From positions 1 to 39,955 of the forward strand of contig JABDAV010000019.1 in assembly GCA_013289015.1 (NCBI GenBank): 39,955 nucleotides of DNA, given 5' to 3'. The position numbers were made by a program, and so were the translations under genes. Positions 17,963-26,469 of the stretch are shown here, piece by piece (within the stretch, counting starts at the first letter, position 1; the number at the start of each line of letters is the position of its first letter). This DNA comes from Bacteroidota bacterium. GTDB lineage: Bacteria > Bacteroidota > Bacteroidia > Chitinophagales > Chitinophagaceae. The notes under the pieces were generated by a model that ran no database searches, had not been told where the DNA came from, and saw nothing but the letters and a program-made list of their open reading frames with translations.

Positions 17963-20329
17963 TTAGTGTTGTTTAAGTATTTTCTTCCTCAGTACTGTTT
18001 TGCCACTATCATCCACCAGTCGTAAAAAATAAACACCTGCAGCAACATTATTCATTGCTATAAGATAAGTCTGCACAGTTTGCGGAGTTGATATTTTACC
18101 GGTTGATAAAAGTTTACCCACCGCGTCAAACAAAGCATACTCATAAGATGTTCCTGAAGGATTAATGATCTGGATAGCAAGATCTGTATGTACAACAGGA
18201 TTTGGATATATATTAACCGTTGTGCCGGCAGGCTGGCTGCTGCTGTCACTATTAAAAACAGCAGTGAATGATGCTTTCGTGTTGCGCACACCATCAAAGT
18301 ATAAAAGGTATTTATGATGTTGCTGAAGATTGCTAAGCTTAATACTTCCATCACCGTTAAAGGTGGAACAGGTAACAGGGGAAGGAAAAGATTGTCCGAC
18401 AGGGCAGCTTTGCACATCATATAAAGCCAATCTTAATGATTGCCCGCTGCATGAATTTAATTCAGCAGGAACGGTTGTATAATCTTTAATGTCAATGGTA
18501 AGATCAGTTTGGATGCCGGTCAAAAACGCATAGTAGGCATTATTGGTAACTGATGTCCCGCTGCCATCACAGGTAACCTGTTCAAAAGAAGGATCGCCAA
18601 ATTTATTGCTTGTTGCATGCACAAGATCAAAGGTTATAATTGTATTATCCTGTATTTCTGTTGCAGGAAAGGCAGAAGGGCATTCATCACTTGCGGCAGG
18701 TGTTGATGAAAGTAAAGTCATTTCACTTGCAGATAGTCCGCAACTGCCATAAGTGTTTTGCTGTTGTTTTGTTGTATATAAAGCACCCTGGTATGACGCA
18801 GCGTCCGGCGATCTTCTGTCAATATAATCCAGCACTGAATAATGCATCAGTTTTTCCGGGTTAACTGTAGTATAACTATTACTGTTATTTTCATAATCAT
18901 CATTAATATGAGTGAGATTAAGCGCATGACCTATTTCATGTAAAAAGATCGTTTCAAGATCATAAGTGCCCTGGACAGGAAAGCATGGGCCATCTTCAAA
19001 AGCGATAATGCTGCCTGTGGAAACACCATCATTCCGAACCAGTACATCAAACCCGGTTTTTTGTGCGGTTAACAGCGTTGATCCCTGCGTACATACAGAA
19101 TACCAGCTATATGTTTTTTCCAGAACGCCATCGGCCATTTTGGGCACACCTGTATTGTTGTTATCAAAAGTTACAATATTCACGTTATCATCTGCGATCT
19201 TTTGCACCGATGTGGCAGGCCCTACAATAATATTAGCGCCTATTATTTCTTTCCATGTAGCCAAAGCTCTTTCAAAGGTTGGCTTTGCGGTTGAAGCGTT
19301 GAAATCTTTTCCTTTTCCTGCTGTATTGGTGCAGTATTGCACTGTATAGCCACCGCTGCCATTGGCGTTCATCAGCCTGGGTTCCTTTTCAAATGTTTTG
19401 TTTTGAAAATTAAATTCCGCATCAGCTACTGCAAAAAAAACCTGCAGGTCTGTTGCAGCAGTAACTGTAGTATTATCGTTTAATATCACGGCGAATTTGC
19501 CGGTGGCTGCACGGTCGGGCACGTTCAATGTTATTTTATTATCTGTCCATGAAATGATGTAAGGAGAATTGTAACTTATTTTAAAATCAGGATCCTGGTT
19601 ATCGTTGTCGGCATCTTTAAAAGCTACGCCCGCAGAATCTGATGGGCTGCTGCCAAAACCTGAACCGTTTATGGTAAGGATATTATTTGCCGGGTCATTG
19701 AGTGCACCTGCATGAACAGTAGCAGGAGAGAAGGAAACAATAGCACTGCCGCTCGTGCCGTTACTTACCGTTCCTGCATTTATTTTAAAACTGCTGTCAA
19801 CAATTTGTTCACTTACACCTGAATATTGTTTTAATGCACCATAAAGATCACGTTCAATGTTCTGGTATTTTGCAAAGGGAGCCGAAGCAATTTTTGCCAG
19901 CCTGTCGTATCGCAAAAATCCCTGGTCGCTGCTGTAAACATCGTATAAAATATTGCGTGTAAAAGGTGAGCGCAGGTTCAGTTCATTTTCATTCAGAAAA
20001 AACATACCTGCCTGGCCGGCGTGCAATTGCAGCACATCACTTACCCGGAGGCATTCAGTGCCTACTGTACCACCTTCTGTAATGATCTCAATTTCTTTGG
20101 AAATGATCTTTCCTTTAAATAGTTTACAGACATGCAGTTTATTTGATGTATAAATAATCGTGTGCGCATCATTCCAGAAAGAATGTTGTTCAATAATTTT
20201 TCCTTCAACAACAAGAGCGGCTTTATTTATTTTGTGTGTAAGATCAATTTTATACAGTTGTGCCTGCAAATCTTTCTTACCAGCCAGCATCAATATCAAA
20301 CAGCAGGTAAAGTTTCTGATCAATTTCAT
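17963..20329 (-). CDS. Secreted metzincin-like zinc protease with IPT/TIG domain and T9SS sorting domain
   Basis: 788 aa. A signal peptide (about residues 1-24) is followed by a region of unknown fold (about 25-190), then an IPT/TIG immunoglobulin-like domain (about 205-300, with NNILTINGSGFGSSPSDSAG). A metalloprotease domain with HEIGHALNLTH (His464, Glu465, His468, His474) follows, with a downstream Met in KLMHYSVLDYIDRRS that could be the Met-turn. The C-terminal T9SS type A sorting domain (about 705-788) begins VNIYPNPVVHTDL and ends KKILKQH. The HExxHxxxxxH pattern plus Met-turn is the metzincin hallmark. Expected to be exported to the cell surface and to cut protein substrates; the true substrate is unknown. 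It stands alone. Confidence 0.8.
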   Translation of the reverse strand: MKLIRNFTCCLILMLAGKKDLQAQLYKIDLTHKINKAALVVEGKIIEQHSFWNDAHTIIYTSNKLHVCKLFKGKIISKEIEIITEGGTVGTECLRVSDVLQLHAGQAGMFFLNENELNLRSPFTRNILYDVYSSDQGFLRYDRLAKIASAPFAKYQNIERDLYGALKQYSGVSEQIVDSSFKINAGTVSNGTSGSAIVSFSPATVHAGALNDPANNILTINGSGFGSSPSDSAGVAFKDADNDNQDPDFKISYNSPYIISWTDNKITLNVPDRAATGKFAVILNDNTTVTAATDLQVFFAVADAEFNFQNKTFEKEPRLMNANGSGGYTVQYCTNTAGKGKDFNASTAKPTFERALATWKEIIGANIIVGPATSVQKIADDNVNIVTFDNNNTGVPKMADGVLEKTYSWYSVCTQGSTLLTAQKTGFDVLVRNDGVSTGSIIAFEDGPCFPVQGTYDLETIFLHEIGHALNLTHINDDYENNSNSYTTVNPEKLMHYSVLDYIDRRSPDAASYQGALYTTKQQQNTYGSCGLSASEMTLLSSTPAASDECPSAFPATEIQDNTIITFDLVHATSNKFGDPSFEQVTCDGSGTSVTNNAYYAFLTGIQTDLTIDIKDYTTVPAELNSCSGQSLRLALYDVQSCPVGQSFPSPVTCSTFNGDGSIKLSNLQQHHKYLLYFDGVRNTKASFTAVFNSDSSSQPAGTTVNIYPNPVVHTDLAIQIINPSGTSYEYALFDAVGKLLSTGKISTPQTVQTYLIAMNNVAAGVYFLRLVDDSGKTVLRKKILKQH

Positions 20330-20434
20330 TCAACAATATTAAGTAGGTGATAATAAAAATACGATTGAAACAATTATTTGTTTTGCAGGTAGGGAAAAGT
20401 TTTATTAAATATGACTAAACAGTAACAAAATAAA

Positions 20435-20461
20435 AAAGGCTGCCTTTAAAGAACAGCCTTT
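20435..20461 (-). terminator. Terminator of the PUR-like gene
   Basis: Stem AAAGGCTG / CAGCCTTT (20435-20442, 20454-20461), 11-nt loop, located 19 nt after the stop at 20481, with a T-rich tail in the minus direction. Confidence 0.7.
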
Positions 20462-20480
20462 GTATTAAAATATTGAGTGA

Positions 20481-20882
20481 TCACCATTTGTCAACTTCTT
20501 CGTTATTGTTTGAACCTGAAATCTCATCAATCTCTATTTCAATTGCTATTTCATTAGGAATTTCTTCTGTAGCGGCTACTGCAGATTCGTTATATTCGTG
20601 ATTATAGGCATCAAAATCAAAATCGGGCATTAAGTCTGTTTTTACATAGTCAACCGCTTCGCTCAATGCTTTCACAAATTTGTTGAAATCCTCTTTGTAC
20701 AAAAAAAGTTTGTGCCTGTCATACCCGTTGTCATTAAAACGCTTACGGCTTTCAGTGATAGTAAGATAATAGTCATTTCCCCTCGTTGCCCGCACATCAA
20801 AAAAATATGTTCTTCTCTTTCCGGCTTTAATGCGTTTACTATAAACGCTTTCCATTTTTTTGTCGTTATTTTCGTACGCCAC
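20481..20882 (-). CDS. PUR family (DUF3276) nucleic-acid-binding protein
   Basis: About 133 aa. The core ESVYSKRIKAGKRRTYFFDV, then RATRGNDYYLTITESRKRF and FLYKEDFNKFVKALSEAVDYV, is the bacterial PUR-alpha-like repeat (DUF3276) common in Bacteroidota; such proteins bind single-stranded DNA or RNA. An acidic, disordered tail follows. The frame extends up to an ATG at 20942, but I choose the GTG at 20882 (VAYENNDKKMESVY): it matches the family N-terminus, and the best promoter (-7 at 20921-20928) lies downstream of the upper ATG, which would leave that ATG untranscribed. ATG 20855 is a further alternative. Confidence 0.88.
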   Translation of the reverse strand: MAYENNDKKMESVYSKRIKAGKRRTYFFDVRATRGNDYYLTITESRKRFNDNGYDRHKLFLYKEDFNKFVKALSEAVDYVKTDLMPDFDFDAYNHEYNESAVAATEEIPNEIAIEIEIDEISGSNNNEEVDKW

Positions 20883-20920
20883 GTTTGTTTGGTTTGATGA
20901 GATAATGTTGCTTGTGGCAG

Positions 20921-20949
20921 CAAATATAATATTGTTTTGCAATTACCAA
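20921..20949 (-). promoter_or_regulatory. Promoter of the PUR-like gene
   Basis: Minus-strand TTG (20949-20947, within TTTTG), 18-nt spacer, TATATTTG (20928-20921): a full Bacteroidota promoter. The transcript would start near 20914, leaving a leader of about 30 nt before the GTG at 20882. Confidence 0.5.
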
Positions 20950-20971
20950 AATTTTGATAAATTATTATTCA

Positions 20972-22792
20972 TCAAACTGCAGTAGTTTCTTCAGCGAGCT
21001 GAAGATTATACAGTTCAGCATACAAACCATTGCGGTTGATGAGCTCCGCATGTGTTCCGGATTCTGCGATTTCGCCATTTAAAAGAATGATGATCTTATC
21101 AAACTTCAGCGATAAAAAAATGCGGTGTGTTATAATGATGGTTGTTTTGTTTTCGAGAAAAGTGTTCAGGTTGTCTACGATTGCATGTTCTGTTTTTGCA
21201 TCAACCGCGCTGAGGCAATCATCAAACAACATAACCGGGCTTTCTTTAAGCAAAGCCCTCGCAATAGATACACGCTGCTTCTGCCCTCCGCTCAGTGTAA
21301 CACCTCTTTCACCCACCATGGTTTCATAACCCTTGTCAAGCACTGTTATCTCATTATCTATCGCGGCATACGCCGCGTATTTGCGTACATCAACATTTGC
21401 ATTAGTATCCGGTAACCCGAAACTGATGTTGTTTGAAACCGTATCGCTGAAAAGAAAAACATCCTGCGGAACATAACTTATGTAGTTGCGCAATACACGT
21501 AACGATGCATGACGGATATTTTTATCGCCGATAAAAACGGCGCCCTTATCAGGATCATAAAACCGCAAAAGCAATTGTGCAATGGTTGATTTACCGCTTC
21601 CCGTTTTACCTAATATCATCACTTTTTCGCCGGGCTTAACTTCAAACGAAAGATTGTTCAGCGCTTTGATACCGGTATGCGGATAAGTAAAACTTACATG
21701 GTCGAATTTAATGGCGCCATGCAATGTTTCTGAAGATTTATCTTTCGCAGGATCTGTAACAAGTGGTTTTGTATCCAGAAATTCATTTATTCTTTTCTGC
21801 GATGCAGATGCACGCTGTACCATACTGGCAACGCTTCCGATAGCGCTTACAGGAAACATCAGCATATTAATGTATATCACAAATTCAACAATGATTCCTA
21901 CTTTATCAGGATTATCCAACGCCATTTTGCTGCCAATGAAAATCGTAAGCAGCGTACTTAAGCCAACCAGCAAGGTCATGCTTGGAAAATAAATTGCTTC
22001 TACTTTGGCAAGGCTTACTGCATTTTTTCTGTAGGCTTCGCTATTTTTCCTGAAAAAATTAAGCATCGCTTTTTCCTGTACAAAAGATTTTATTACACGT
22101 ATGCCCGAATAAGATTCCTGCGCATTGGTGGTAAGATCAGAAAGCAACGCCTGTACTTTTTCGCTTTTTTTATGAATGATCGTGTTAACGATATAGATCG
22201 TAATAGCCAGCAACGGGAGCGGTGCAACAACAACAAGCGTAAGCCCGAAATCTTTGCGCAGCATATTTACAAGGCAAAGCGTTATCAATGCAACAAGGTT
22301 TACTGTATACATAACGGCAGGGCCGGTGTACATTCTTACGCGGCTCACGTCTTCTGTAATGCGGTTCATCATATCACCCGTGCTATGCGTTTTAAAAAAG
22401 CCCATATCCAAACGCTGGTAATGGTTATACACTTCGTTCTTCACATCATACTCAATGTGCCTGCTCATAACAATAAGGGTTTGCCGCATCAGGAACATGA
22501 ACAAACCTCTTAATAAAGCCAGCAATAAAATAATAATGCTGCTGATGAGCACGATCCTGCTGAAATCGAAATGCTGCAGCCAGTTGATAAGCCACTGAAC
22601 AGAATGCGAATAATTTTCTGTAACCGCAGGCTTTTTATGAGAAATGAATTGCTGCAGCTGGCTCACCACATAACCTGTAACTTCAGGAGCCAGTACCGTA
22701 AAGTAGTTTGACGCCACCACGAAGAAAATTCCTGCCAGTAAACGAACCCTGTATTTCCAGAAATATTTATTTAAAGCTGAAAGATGTTTCAT
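20972..22792 (-). CDS. ABC transporter with fused membrane and ATPase domains
   Basis: 606 aa half-transporter of the exporter type (MsbA/MdlA/YheI group): six-helix membrane domain (about residues 15-330), then an ATPase with Walker A GKTGSGKST (395-403), Q-loop VPQDVFLF, signature LSGGQ (500-504), Walker B VMLFDD (520-525) and H-loop ITHR. The residue after the Walker B aspartate is Asp525 where the catalytic glutamate is expected; DDCLSAVDAKTE resembles the degenerate subunit of heterodimeric exporters such as YheI. No partner half-transporter is adjacent, so it may work as a homodimer with slow hydrolysis or pair with a distant gene. Substrate unknown (lipid or drug export possible). Confidence 0.9.
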   Translation of the reverse strand: MKHLSALNKYFWKYRVRLLAGIFFVVASNYFTVLAPEVTGYVVSQLQQFISHKKPAVTENYSHSVQWLINWLQHFDFSRIVLISSIIILLLALLRGLFMFLMRQTLIVMSRHIEYDVKNEVYNHYQRLDMGFFKTHSTGDMMNRITEDVSRVRMYTGPAVMYTVNLVALITLCLVNMLRKDFGLTLVVVAPLPLLAITIYIVNTIIHKKSEKVQALLSDLTTNAQESYSGIRVIKSFVQEKAMLNFFRKNSEAYRKNAVSLAKVEAIYFPSMTLLVGLSTLLTIFIGSKMALDNPDKVGIIVEFVIYINMLMFPVSAIGSVASMVQRASASQKRINEFLDTKPLVTDPAKDKSSETLHGAIKFDHVSFTYPHTGIKALNNLSFEVKPGEKVMILGKTGSGKSTIAQLLLRFYDPDKGAVFIGDKNIRHASLRVLRNYISYVPQDVFLFSDTVSNNISFGLPDTNANVDVRKYAAYAAIDNEITVLDKGYETMVGERGVTLSGGQKQRVSIARALLKESPVMLFDDCLSAVDAKTEHAIVDNLNTFLENKTTIIITHRIFLSLKFDKIIILLNGEIAESGTHAELINRNGLYAELYNLQLAEETTAV

Positions 22793-22922
22793 TAAAGCTG
22801 CAAAGGTAAGAACGAACAGATTTTAATTTTTCTGAAATATTTCTAATAAGAGGCAACAAACAAATGCTTTTTCATATCTTATTGTCAACACTGTTACTTC
22901 ATAATTTTTCAAATCTAACTCT

Positions 22923-24272
22923 ATGAAACTTTTAGCTACCCTGCTGGCAATTCTTTTTTTTGGTAGCTGTACAAAGATCAGCGATGCAGATATTACCGCA
23001 TTAAACACAGCATCCCGGTCTGATGCAAAAGCAACAACACTGCCCAATGTCATCTTTATTCTTGCAGACGATATCGGGTATGAAATACCAGGTTGTGATG
23101 GTGGGCAATCGTACAATACACCTAATATTAATTCCCTTGCACGAAACGGAACTTTGTATACCCATTGTTATGCAATGCCTATGTGTTCGCCATCGCGCAT
23201 TGAACTTATGACCGGAAAATATAATTTCAGGAATTATCATATTTGGGGCATTTTAGATACCACTCAAAGAACTATTGGTAATATCATGAAAAAGGCGGGT
23301 TATGCAACCTGCGTTGCCGGCAAATGGCAGTTAGATGGCGGCGCATCATCTGCATCAAAATTTGGTTTTGATACACATTGCCTTTTCCTCCCCTTTTTTA
23401 CAGTAGATGAAACTACAGAGAACCGGTATCGCTATAAGAATCCGCATATTTATCAAAACGGCGCTTATTTACCTGACAGCGTTACAAATGGCAAATATGC
23501 TGACGATATTTTTACGAATTTCATTTGCAATTTTATAGATAGCAACAGGCAGCATCCTTTCTTTGTTTATTACCCCCTTAGCCTGTGCCATCAACCTTTC
23601 TCCCCTCCGCCTGCAAACCCTGATTATGCCAGTTGGGATCCTCTGGCAGACGGGAGTGAAAAAAAATATTTCCCGGATATGGTAGAGTACATGGACGAAA
23701 AAATAGGACAGATCATTAATAAGGTTTTTAGTGACAGGATAGCATCCAATACCATAATAATTTTCTCTGGTGACAATGGCTCGCCTCACGAAATATCATC
23801 TTTATGGGACGGAATTTCAATACAGGGAGGAAAAGGGAGCACCAACATTTACGGTATTCATGTTCCTTTACTTATTACCCAATATGCACAAGGCAGCCGG
23901 CGTGGAACTATTGCTGATCCATTAATAGATTTTTCTGATTTTTTACCTACGCTGGCAAGCATTGCCAGAACAAAAGTTCCTGCAGCTTATGGTACCATTG
24001 ATGGTGTAAGCTTTTATAAATCCATAACAGGAGCTACAGATTCAATAAGGTCTTCTGTATTCTTTCACTGGCAGGATACATCTTTTCTTGCTTATTATCG
24101 CTGGGCGCAAAACGCTACGTACAAACAATACGATACAACAAATCACAACCGGTTCTTTAATTTTGCAACAGATCCGCTTGAACAATCTCCTATACCGCCT
24201 GGCAAACAAACACCACAGGAAAAAACAATTTCACAGCAATTGAAAAATGTGTTGAATAAGGAACACTTATAA
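22923..24272 (+). CDS. Sulfatase family lipoprotein
   Basis: Type I sulfatase, 449 aa, hydrolysing sulfate esters via a formylglycine. The N-terminus MKLLATLLAILFFGSC is a lipoprotein signal with lipobox FGSC (Cys16), so it should be membrane-anchored. Catalytic motifs: metal-binding DD at 49-50 (ILADDIGYE), CSPSR at 88-92 (Cys88 is the residue converted to formylglycine; Arg92) and SGDNGSPHE. The usual GKWHLG reads GKWQLDG (Lys134, Gln136). No formylglycine-generating enzyme, SusC/SusD pair or other polysaccharide-utilisation gene is adjacent, so the substrate cannot be guessed. Divergent from the ABC transporter gene. Confidence 0.9.
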   Translation: MKLLATLLAILFFGSCTKISDADITALNTASRSDAKATTLPNVIFILADDIGYEIPGCDGGQSYNTPNINSLARNGTLYTHCYAMPMCSPSRIELMTGKYNFRNYHIWGILDTTQRTIGNIMKKAGYATCVAGKWQLDGGASSASKFGFDTHCLFLPFFTVDETTENRYRYKNPHIYQNGAYLPDSVTNGKYADDIFTNFICNFIDSNRQHPFFVYYPLSLCHQPFSPPPANPDYASWDPLADGSEKKYFPDMVEYMDEKIGQIINKVFSDRIASNTIIIFSGDNGSPHEISSLWDGISIQGGKGSTNIYGIHVPLLITQYAQGSRRGTIADPLIDFSDFLPTLASIARTKVPAAYGTIDGVSFYKSITGATDSIRSSVFFHWQDTSFLAYYRWAQNATYKQYDTTNHNRFFNFATDPLEQSPIPPGKQTPQEKTISQQLKNVLNKEHL

Positions 24273-24346
24273 CAAACAGTACCAACAAATAAATTTTCAA
24301 AAACAGTAATCATTTGTGAAAGATCCGCTACCGTCACATTATTTTT

Positions 24347-24376
24347 TTTGCCGGTTAATTTCAAACCTTATTTTTG
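24347..24376 (+). promoter_or_regulatory. Promoter of tRNA-Ser
   Basis: TTTG at 24347-24350, 18-nt spacer, TATTTTTG at 24369-24376: an exact Bacteroidota promoter. The mature tRNA begins only 5 nt after the -7 element, so the transcript probably starts at or next to the tRNA 5' end. Confidence 0.55.
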
Positions 24377-24380
24377 CGCC

Positions 24381-24465
24381 GGAGAGTTGGCAGAGCGGTC
24401 GATTGCGGCAGTCTTGAAAACTGTTGACTGTAACAGGTCCTGGGGTTCGAATCCCTAACTCTCCG
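24381..24465 (+). tRNA. tRNA-Ser (anticodon TGA)
   Basis: 85-nt cloverleaf with a 7-bp acceptor stem (GGAGAGT / ACTCTCC), D arm, anticodon loop CTTGAAA giving anticodon TGA, the long variable arm typical of serine tRNAs, T arm GGGGTTCGAATCCC and discriminator G. CCA is not encoded. The gene lies directly upstream of a tyrosine integrase, and its 3' part is the likely attachment site of the island that follows. Confidence 0.96.
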
Positions 24466-24500
24466 CCGGGAAGCATATTTTTTCTTACTTCAATTAATTA

Positions 24501-24533
24501 AAAAGCCCGTGAAACGCAGTGGACGGGCTTTTT
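24501..24533 (+). terminator. Terminator of tRNA-Ser
   Basis: Stem AAAAGCCCGT / ACGGGCTTTT (24501-24510, 24523-24532), 12-nt loop and a T-run, 35 nt after the tRNA. Confidence 0.85.
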
Positions 24534-24673
24534 GCATTTTTAGCACTTTTTTACTTTACGCGGTTTTACCTCATTTAACCACCAATTTTTATGCGCAAAT
24601 CGTGTACCTATACCTGGTTTGCCAAAACGCGCATAAAACTTAACACAAAGCACTTAAAGTTAATAACTTATGC

Positions 24674-24702
24674 AAAATGAACTCCTCATTTGAGTTCATT
24701 TT
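24674..24702. promoter_or_regulatory. Inverted repeat upstream of the integrase
   Basis: Perfect 11-bp arms AAAATGAACTC / GAGTTCATTTT (24674-24684, 24692-24702) with a 7-nt spacer, ending 34 nt before the integrase ATG. It could be an operator, an integrase or excisionase arm site, or a leader hairpin controlling integrase expression. Confidence 0.5.
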
Positions 24703-24736
24703 AAAATCAATTTTGTAACATTAAAAAGTGCGACTC

Positions 24737-25954
24737 ATGGAAAAAAATTTTGGATGCTTTTTTTATCTTAAAAAAAGAAGAAAAGAAGATGAACAAGAAA
24801 TATGTATCTTCTTGAGAATCACTGTCGATTCAATAAGTGCTGAGATAAGTACTAAAAGAAAATGTTTCACCAAGTATTGGAATGCAAAGGCGGGACGGGC
24901 CGAAGGCAAAACCGATTATGCCAAAAGTATCAACACCTATCTTGATACGCTGCAGCAAAAAGTTTTCGAAGCTAAACGGCAATTAATTGAGCTGGATCAG
25001 GAAGTAACGCCCACGCGAATTAAGGATTTAATGTTGGGAAAGAAAATTAACCAACAACGTTACATGTTGATGGAACAGTTTAAACAGCACAATGAACAAA
25101 TGAAAGAGTTAGTCGGAACAGACTACTCAGCAAGCACATTAGAAAGATATGAAACCTCATATAAGCATACGCTTCATTTTATCGAGTCAAAATATAAGGT
25201 TTCAGACATAGACATCACTAAACTTGATTATGATTTTATCTCCAATTATGAGTTTTGGTTAAAAACTGTACGTAAATGTGATCACAACACCACGATCAAA
25301 TACCTGAGTAACTTTAAGAAGATCGTGAATCATTGTGTGCGAAGTGGAAGGCTGCAACGTGATCCTTTTCTCGGCTTTAGCATGGCAAAAAAAGAAGTGG
25401 AACGTGATGTGTTGACAGAAGATCAGCTAAAAACAATTGCACAGGAGAATTTCAAAGCAGAGCGCCTGGTGTTGGTTCGTGATATCTTTTTGTTTTGCTG
25501 CTACACCGGCCTTGCCTATGCTGATATTCAAAAGCTTAAACAAACAGAAATCATCAAGGGAAACGATGGCGGTTTGTGGATCGTTGCAAAACGGCAGAAA
25601 ACAAATGTTACTTCAAGAATACCGTTGCTTCCGGCGGTTTTGGAAATAATAGAGCGTTACAAAGATCACGTACAATGCCGGATAAAAGGAAAAGTGTTAC
25701 CGGTGTTAAGTAATCAGAAACTAAATTCTTATTTAAAAGAAATAGCAGATAGTTGCGGCGTTCATTTCAATCTTACTTTTCATATAGCGCGGCACACATT
25801 TGCCACAACTGTTACATTGAGCAACGGAATACCAATCGAAACCGTAAGTAAAATGCTCGGACATCGTAATCTTAAAACAACTCAGCATTATGCAAAGATT
25901 TTAGATAAGAAGATCAGTGAGGACATGAAGAAGTTGAAGGATTATAGGTTCTGA
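24737..25954 (+). CDS. int: Tyrosine recombinase (integrase) of a genomic island
   Basis: Site-specific recombinase of the Bacteroidota conjugative-transposon type, 405 aa from the ATG at 24737 (an upstream in-frame GTG at 24728 is less likely). Arm-binding domain about residues 8-95, SAM-like core-binding domain about 105-210, catalytic domain about 225-400. Catalytic residues seen: lysine in AKRQKTN (285/288), His349-Arg352 (HIARHT), His376 (LGHRNL) and nucleophile Tyr385 (QHYAKI). The first arginine of the usual tetrad is Ala260 (YTGLAYADI), a replacement known in IntDOT-like enzymes. Located just downstream of tRNA-Ser, in keeping with integration at the tRNA 3' end. Coding frame intact. 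Confidence 0.93.
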   Translation: MEKNFGCFFYLKKRRKEDEQEICIFLRITVDSISAEISTKRKCFTKYWNAKAGRAEGKTDYAKSINTYLDTLQQKVFEAKRQLIELDQEVTPTRIKDLMLGKKINQQRYMLMEQFKQHNEQMKELVGTDYSASTLERYETSYKHTLHFIESKYKVSDIDITKLDYDFISNYEFWLKTVRKCDHNTTIKYLSNFKKIVNHCVRSGRLQRDPFLGFSMAKKEVERDVLTEDQLKTIAQENFKAERLVLVRDIFLFCCYTGLAYADIQKLKQTEIIKGNDGGLWIVAKRQKTNVTSRIPLLPAVLEIIERYKDHVQCRIKGKVLPVLSNQKLNSYLKEIADSCGVHFNLTFHIARHTFATTVTLSNGIPIETVSKMLGHRNLKTTQHYAKILDKKISEDMKKLKDYRF

Positions 25955-26091
25955 AAGCTTAAAGTAAATTGAGCATGAACTTTTTAATCAAAAAATTTAT
26001 GTTTAACACCAGTAAGAATTTTATTCCTTAAAATTTTTATAAGGCGCATGAAGGTGTTAAAGCTGAATGCCAATAAAAAGACAAACAAAAT

Positions 26092-26145
26092 AAATATCCA
26101 AAATTTAGATATTTTATCGGTAATTAGAATTTTTATTTAATTTTG
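26092..26145 (+). promoter_or_regulatory. Candidate higBA promoter and operator
   Basis: TAATTTTG at 26138-26145 is a perfect -7 element 13 nt upstream of the higB ATG, implying a very short leader. Just upstream lies the inverted repeat AAATATC-N9-GATATTT (26092-26098, 26108-26114), a reasonable HigA binding site. No clear -33 TTG. Confidence 0.35.
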
Positions 26146-26158
26146 AAATAGCTTTAAG

Positions 26159-26464
26159 ATGGTAGTAATATCTAAAACGATCATTCAGGCATTCATTCAG
26201 AACCACCCGGATGCTGAAAATGCAATGGAGAAATGGTATAGTGATACAAAAGCGGCAAACTGGAAAAACTTTAGTGAGGTAAAGAGAACGTTTAATACGG
26301 TCGATAGTGTTGGCAACGACAGATACGTTTTTGATATTAAAGGGAATCAGTATCGTTTGGTTGCCTTGATTATTTTTAAAGTGAGAACTGTATTTATTCT
26401 TTTTATAGGAACACATAAAGAATACGATAAGATAAAAGCGGATAAAATCACTTTTAAAAAATAG
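26159..26464 (+). CDS. higB: HigB-family toxin (mRNA interferase)
   Basis: 101 aa RelE/HigB-superfamily toxin, which cuts mRNA on the ribosome. Family features: IQNHPDAENAMEKWY near the N-terminus, then KAANWKNFSEVKRTF, GNDRYVFDIKGNQYRLVALIIF and FIGTHKEYDKI at the C-terminus, which hold the basic and aromatic catalytic residues. The stop codon overlaps the GTG codon of the antitoxin frame, so the two are translated together. Toxin-first order (toxin then antitoxin) is characteristic of hig loci. It sits within the island and may stabilise it. Confidence 0.93.
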   Translation: MVVISKTIIQAFIQNHPDAENAMEKWYSDTKAANWKNFSEVKRTFNTVDSVGNDRYVFDIKGNQYRLVALIIFKVRTVFILFIGTHKEYDKIKADKITFKK

Positions 26465-26469
26465 TGAGC

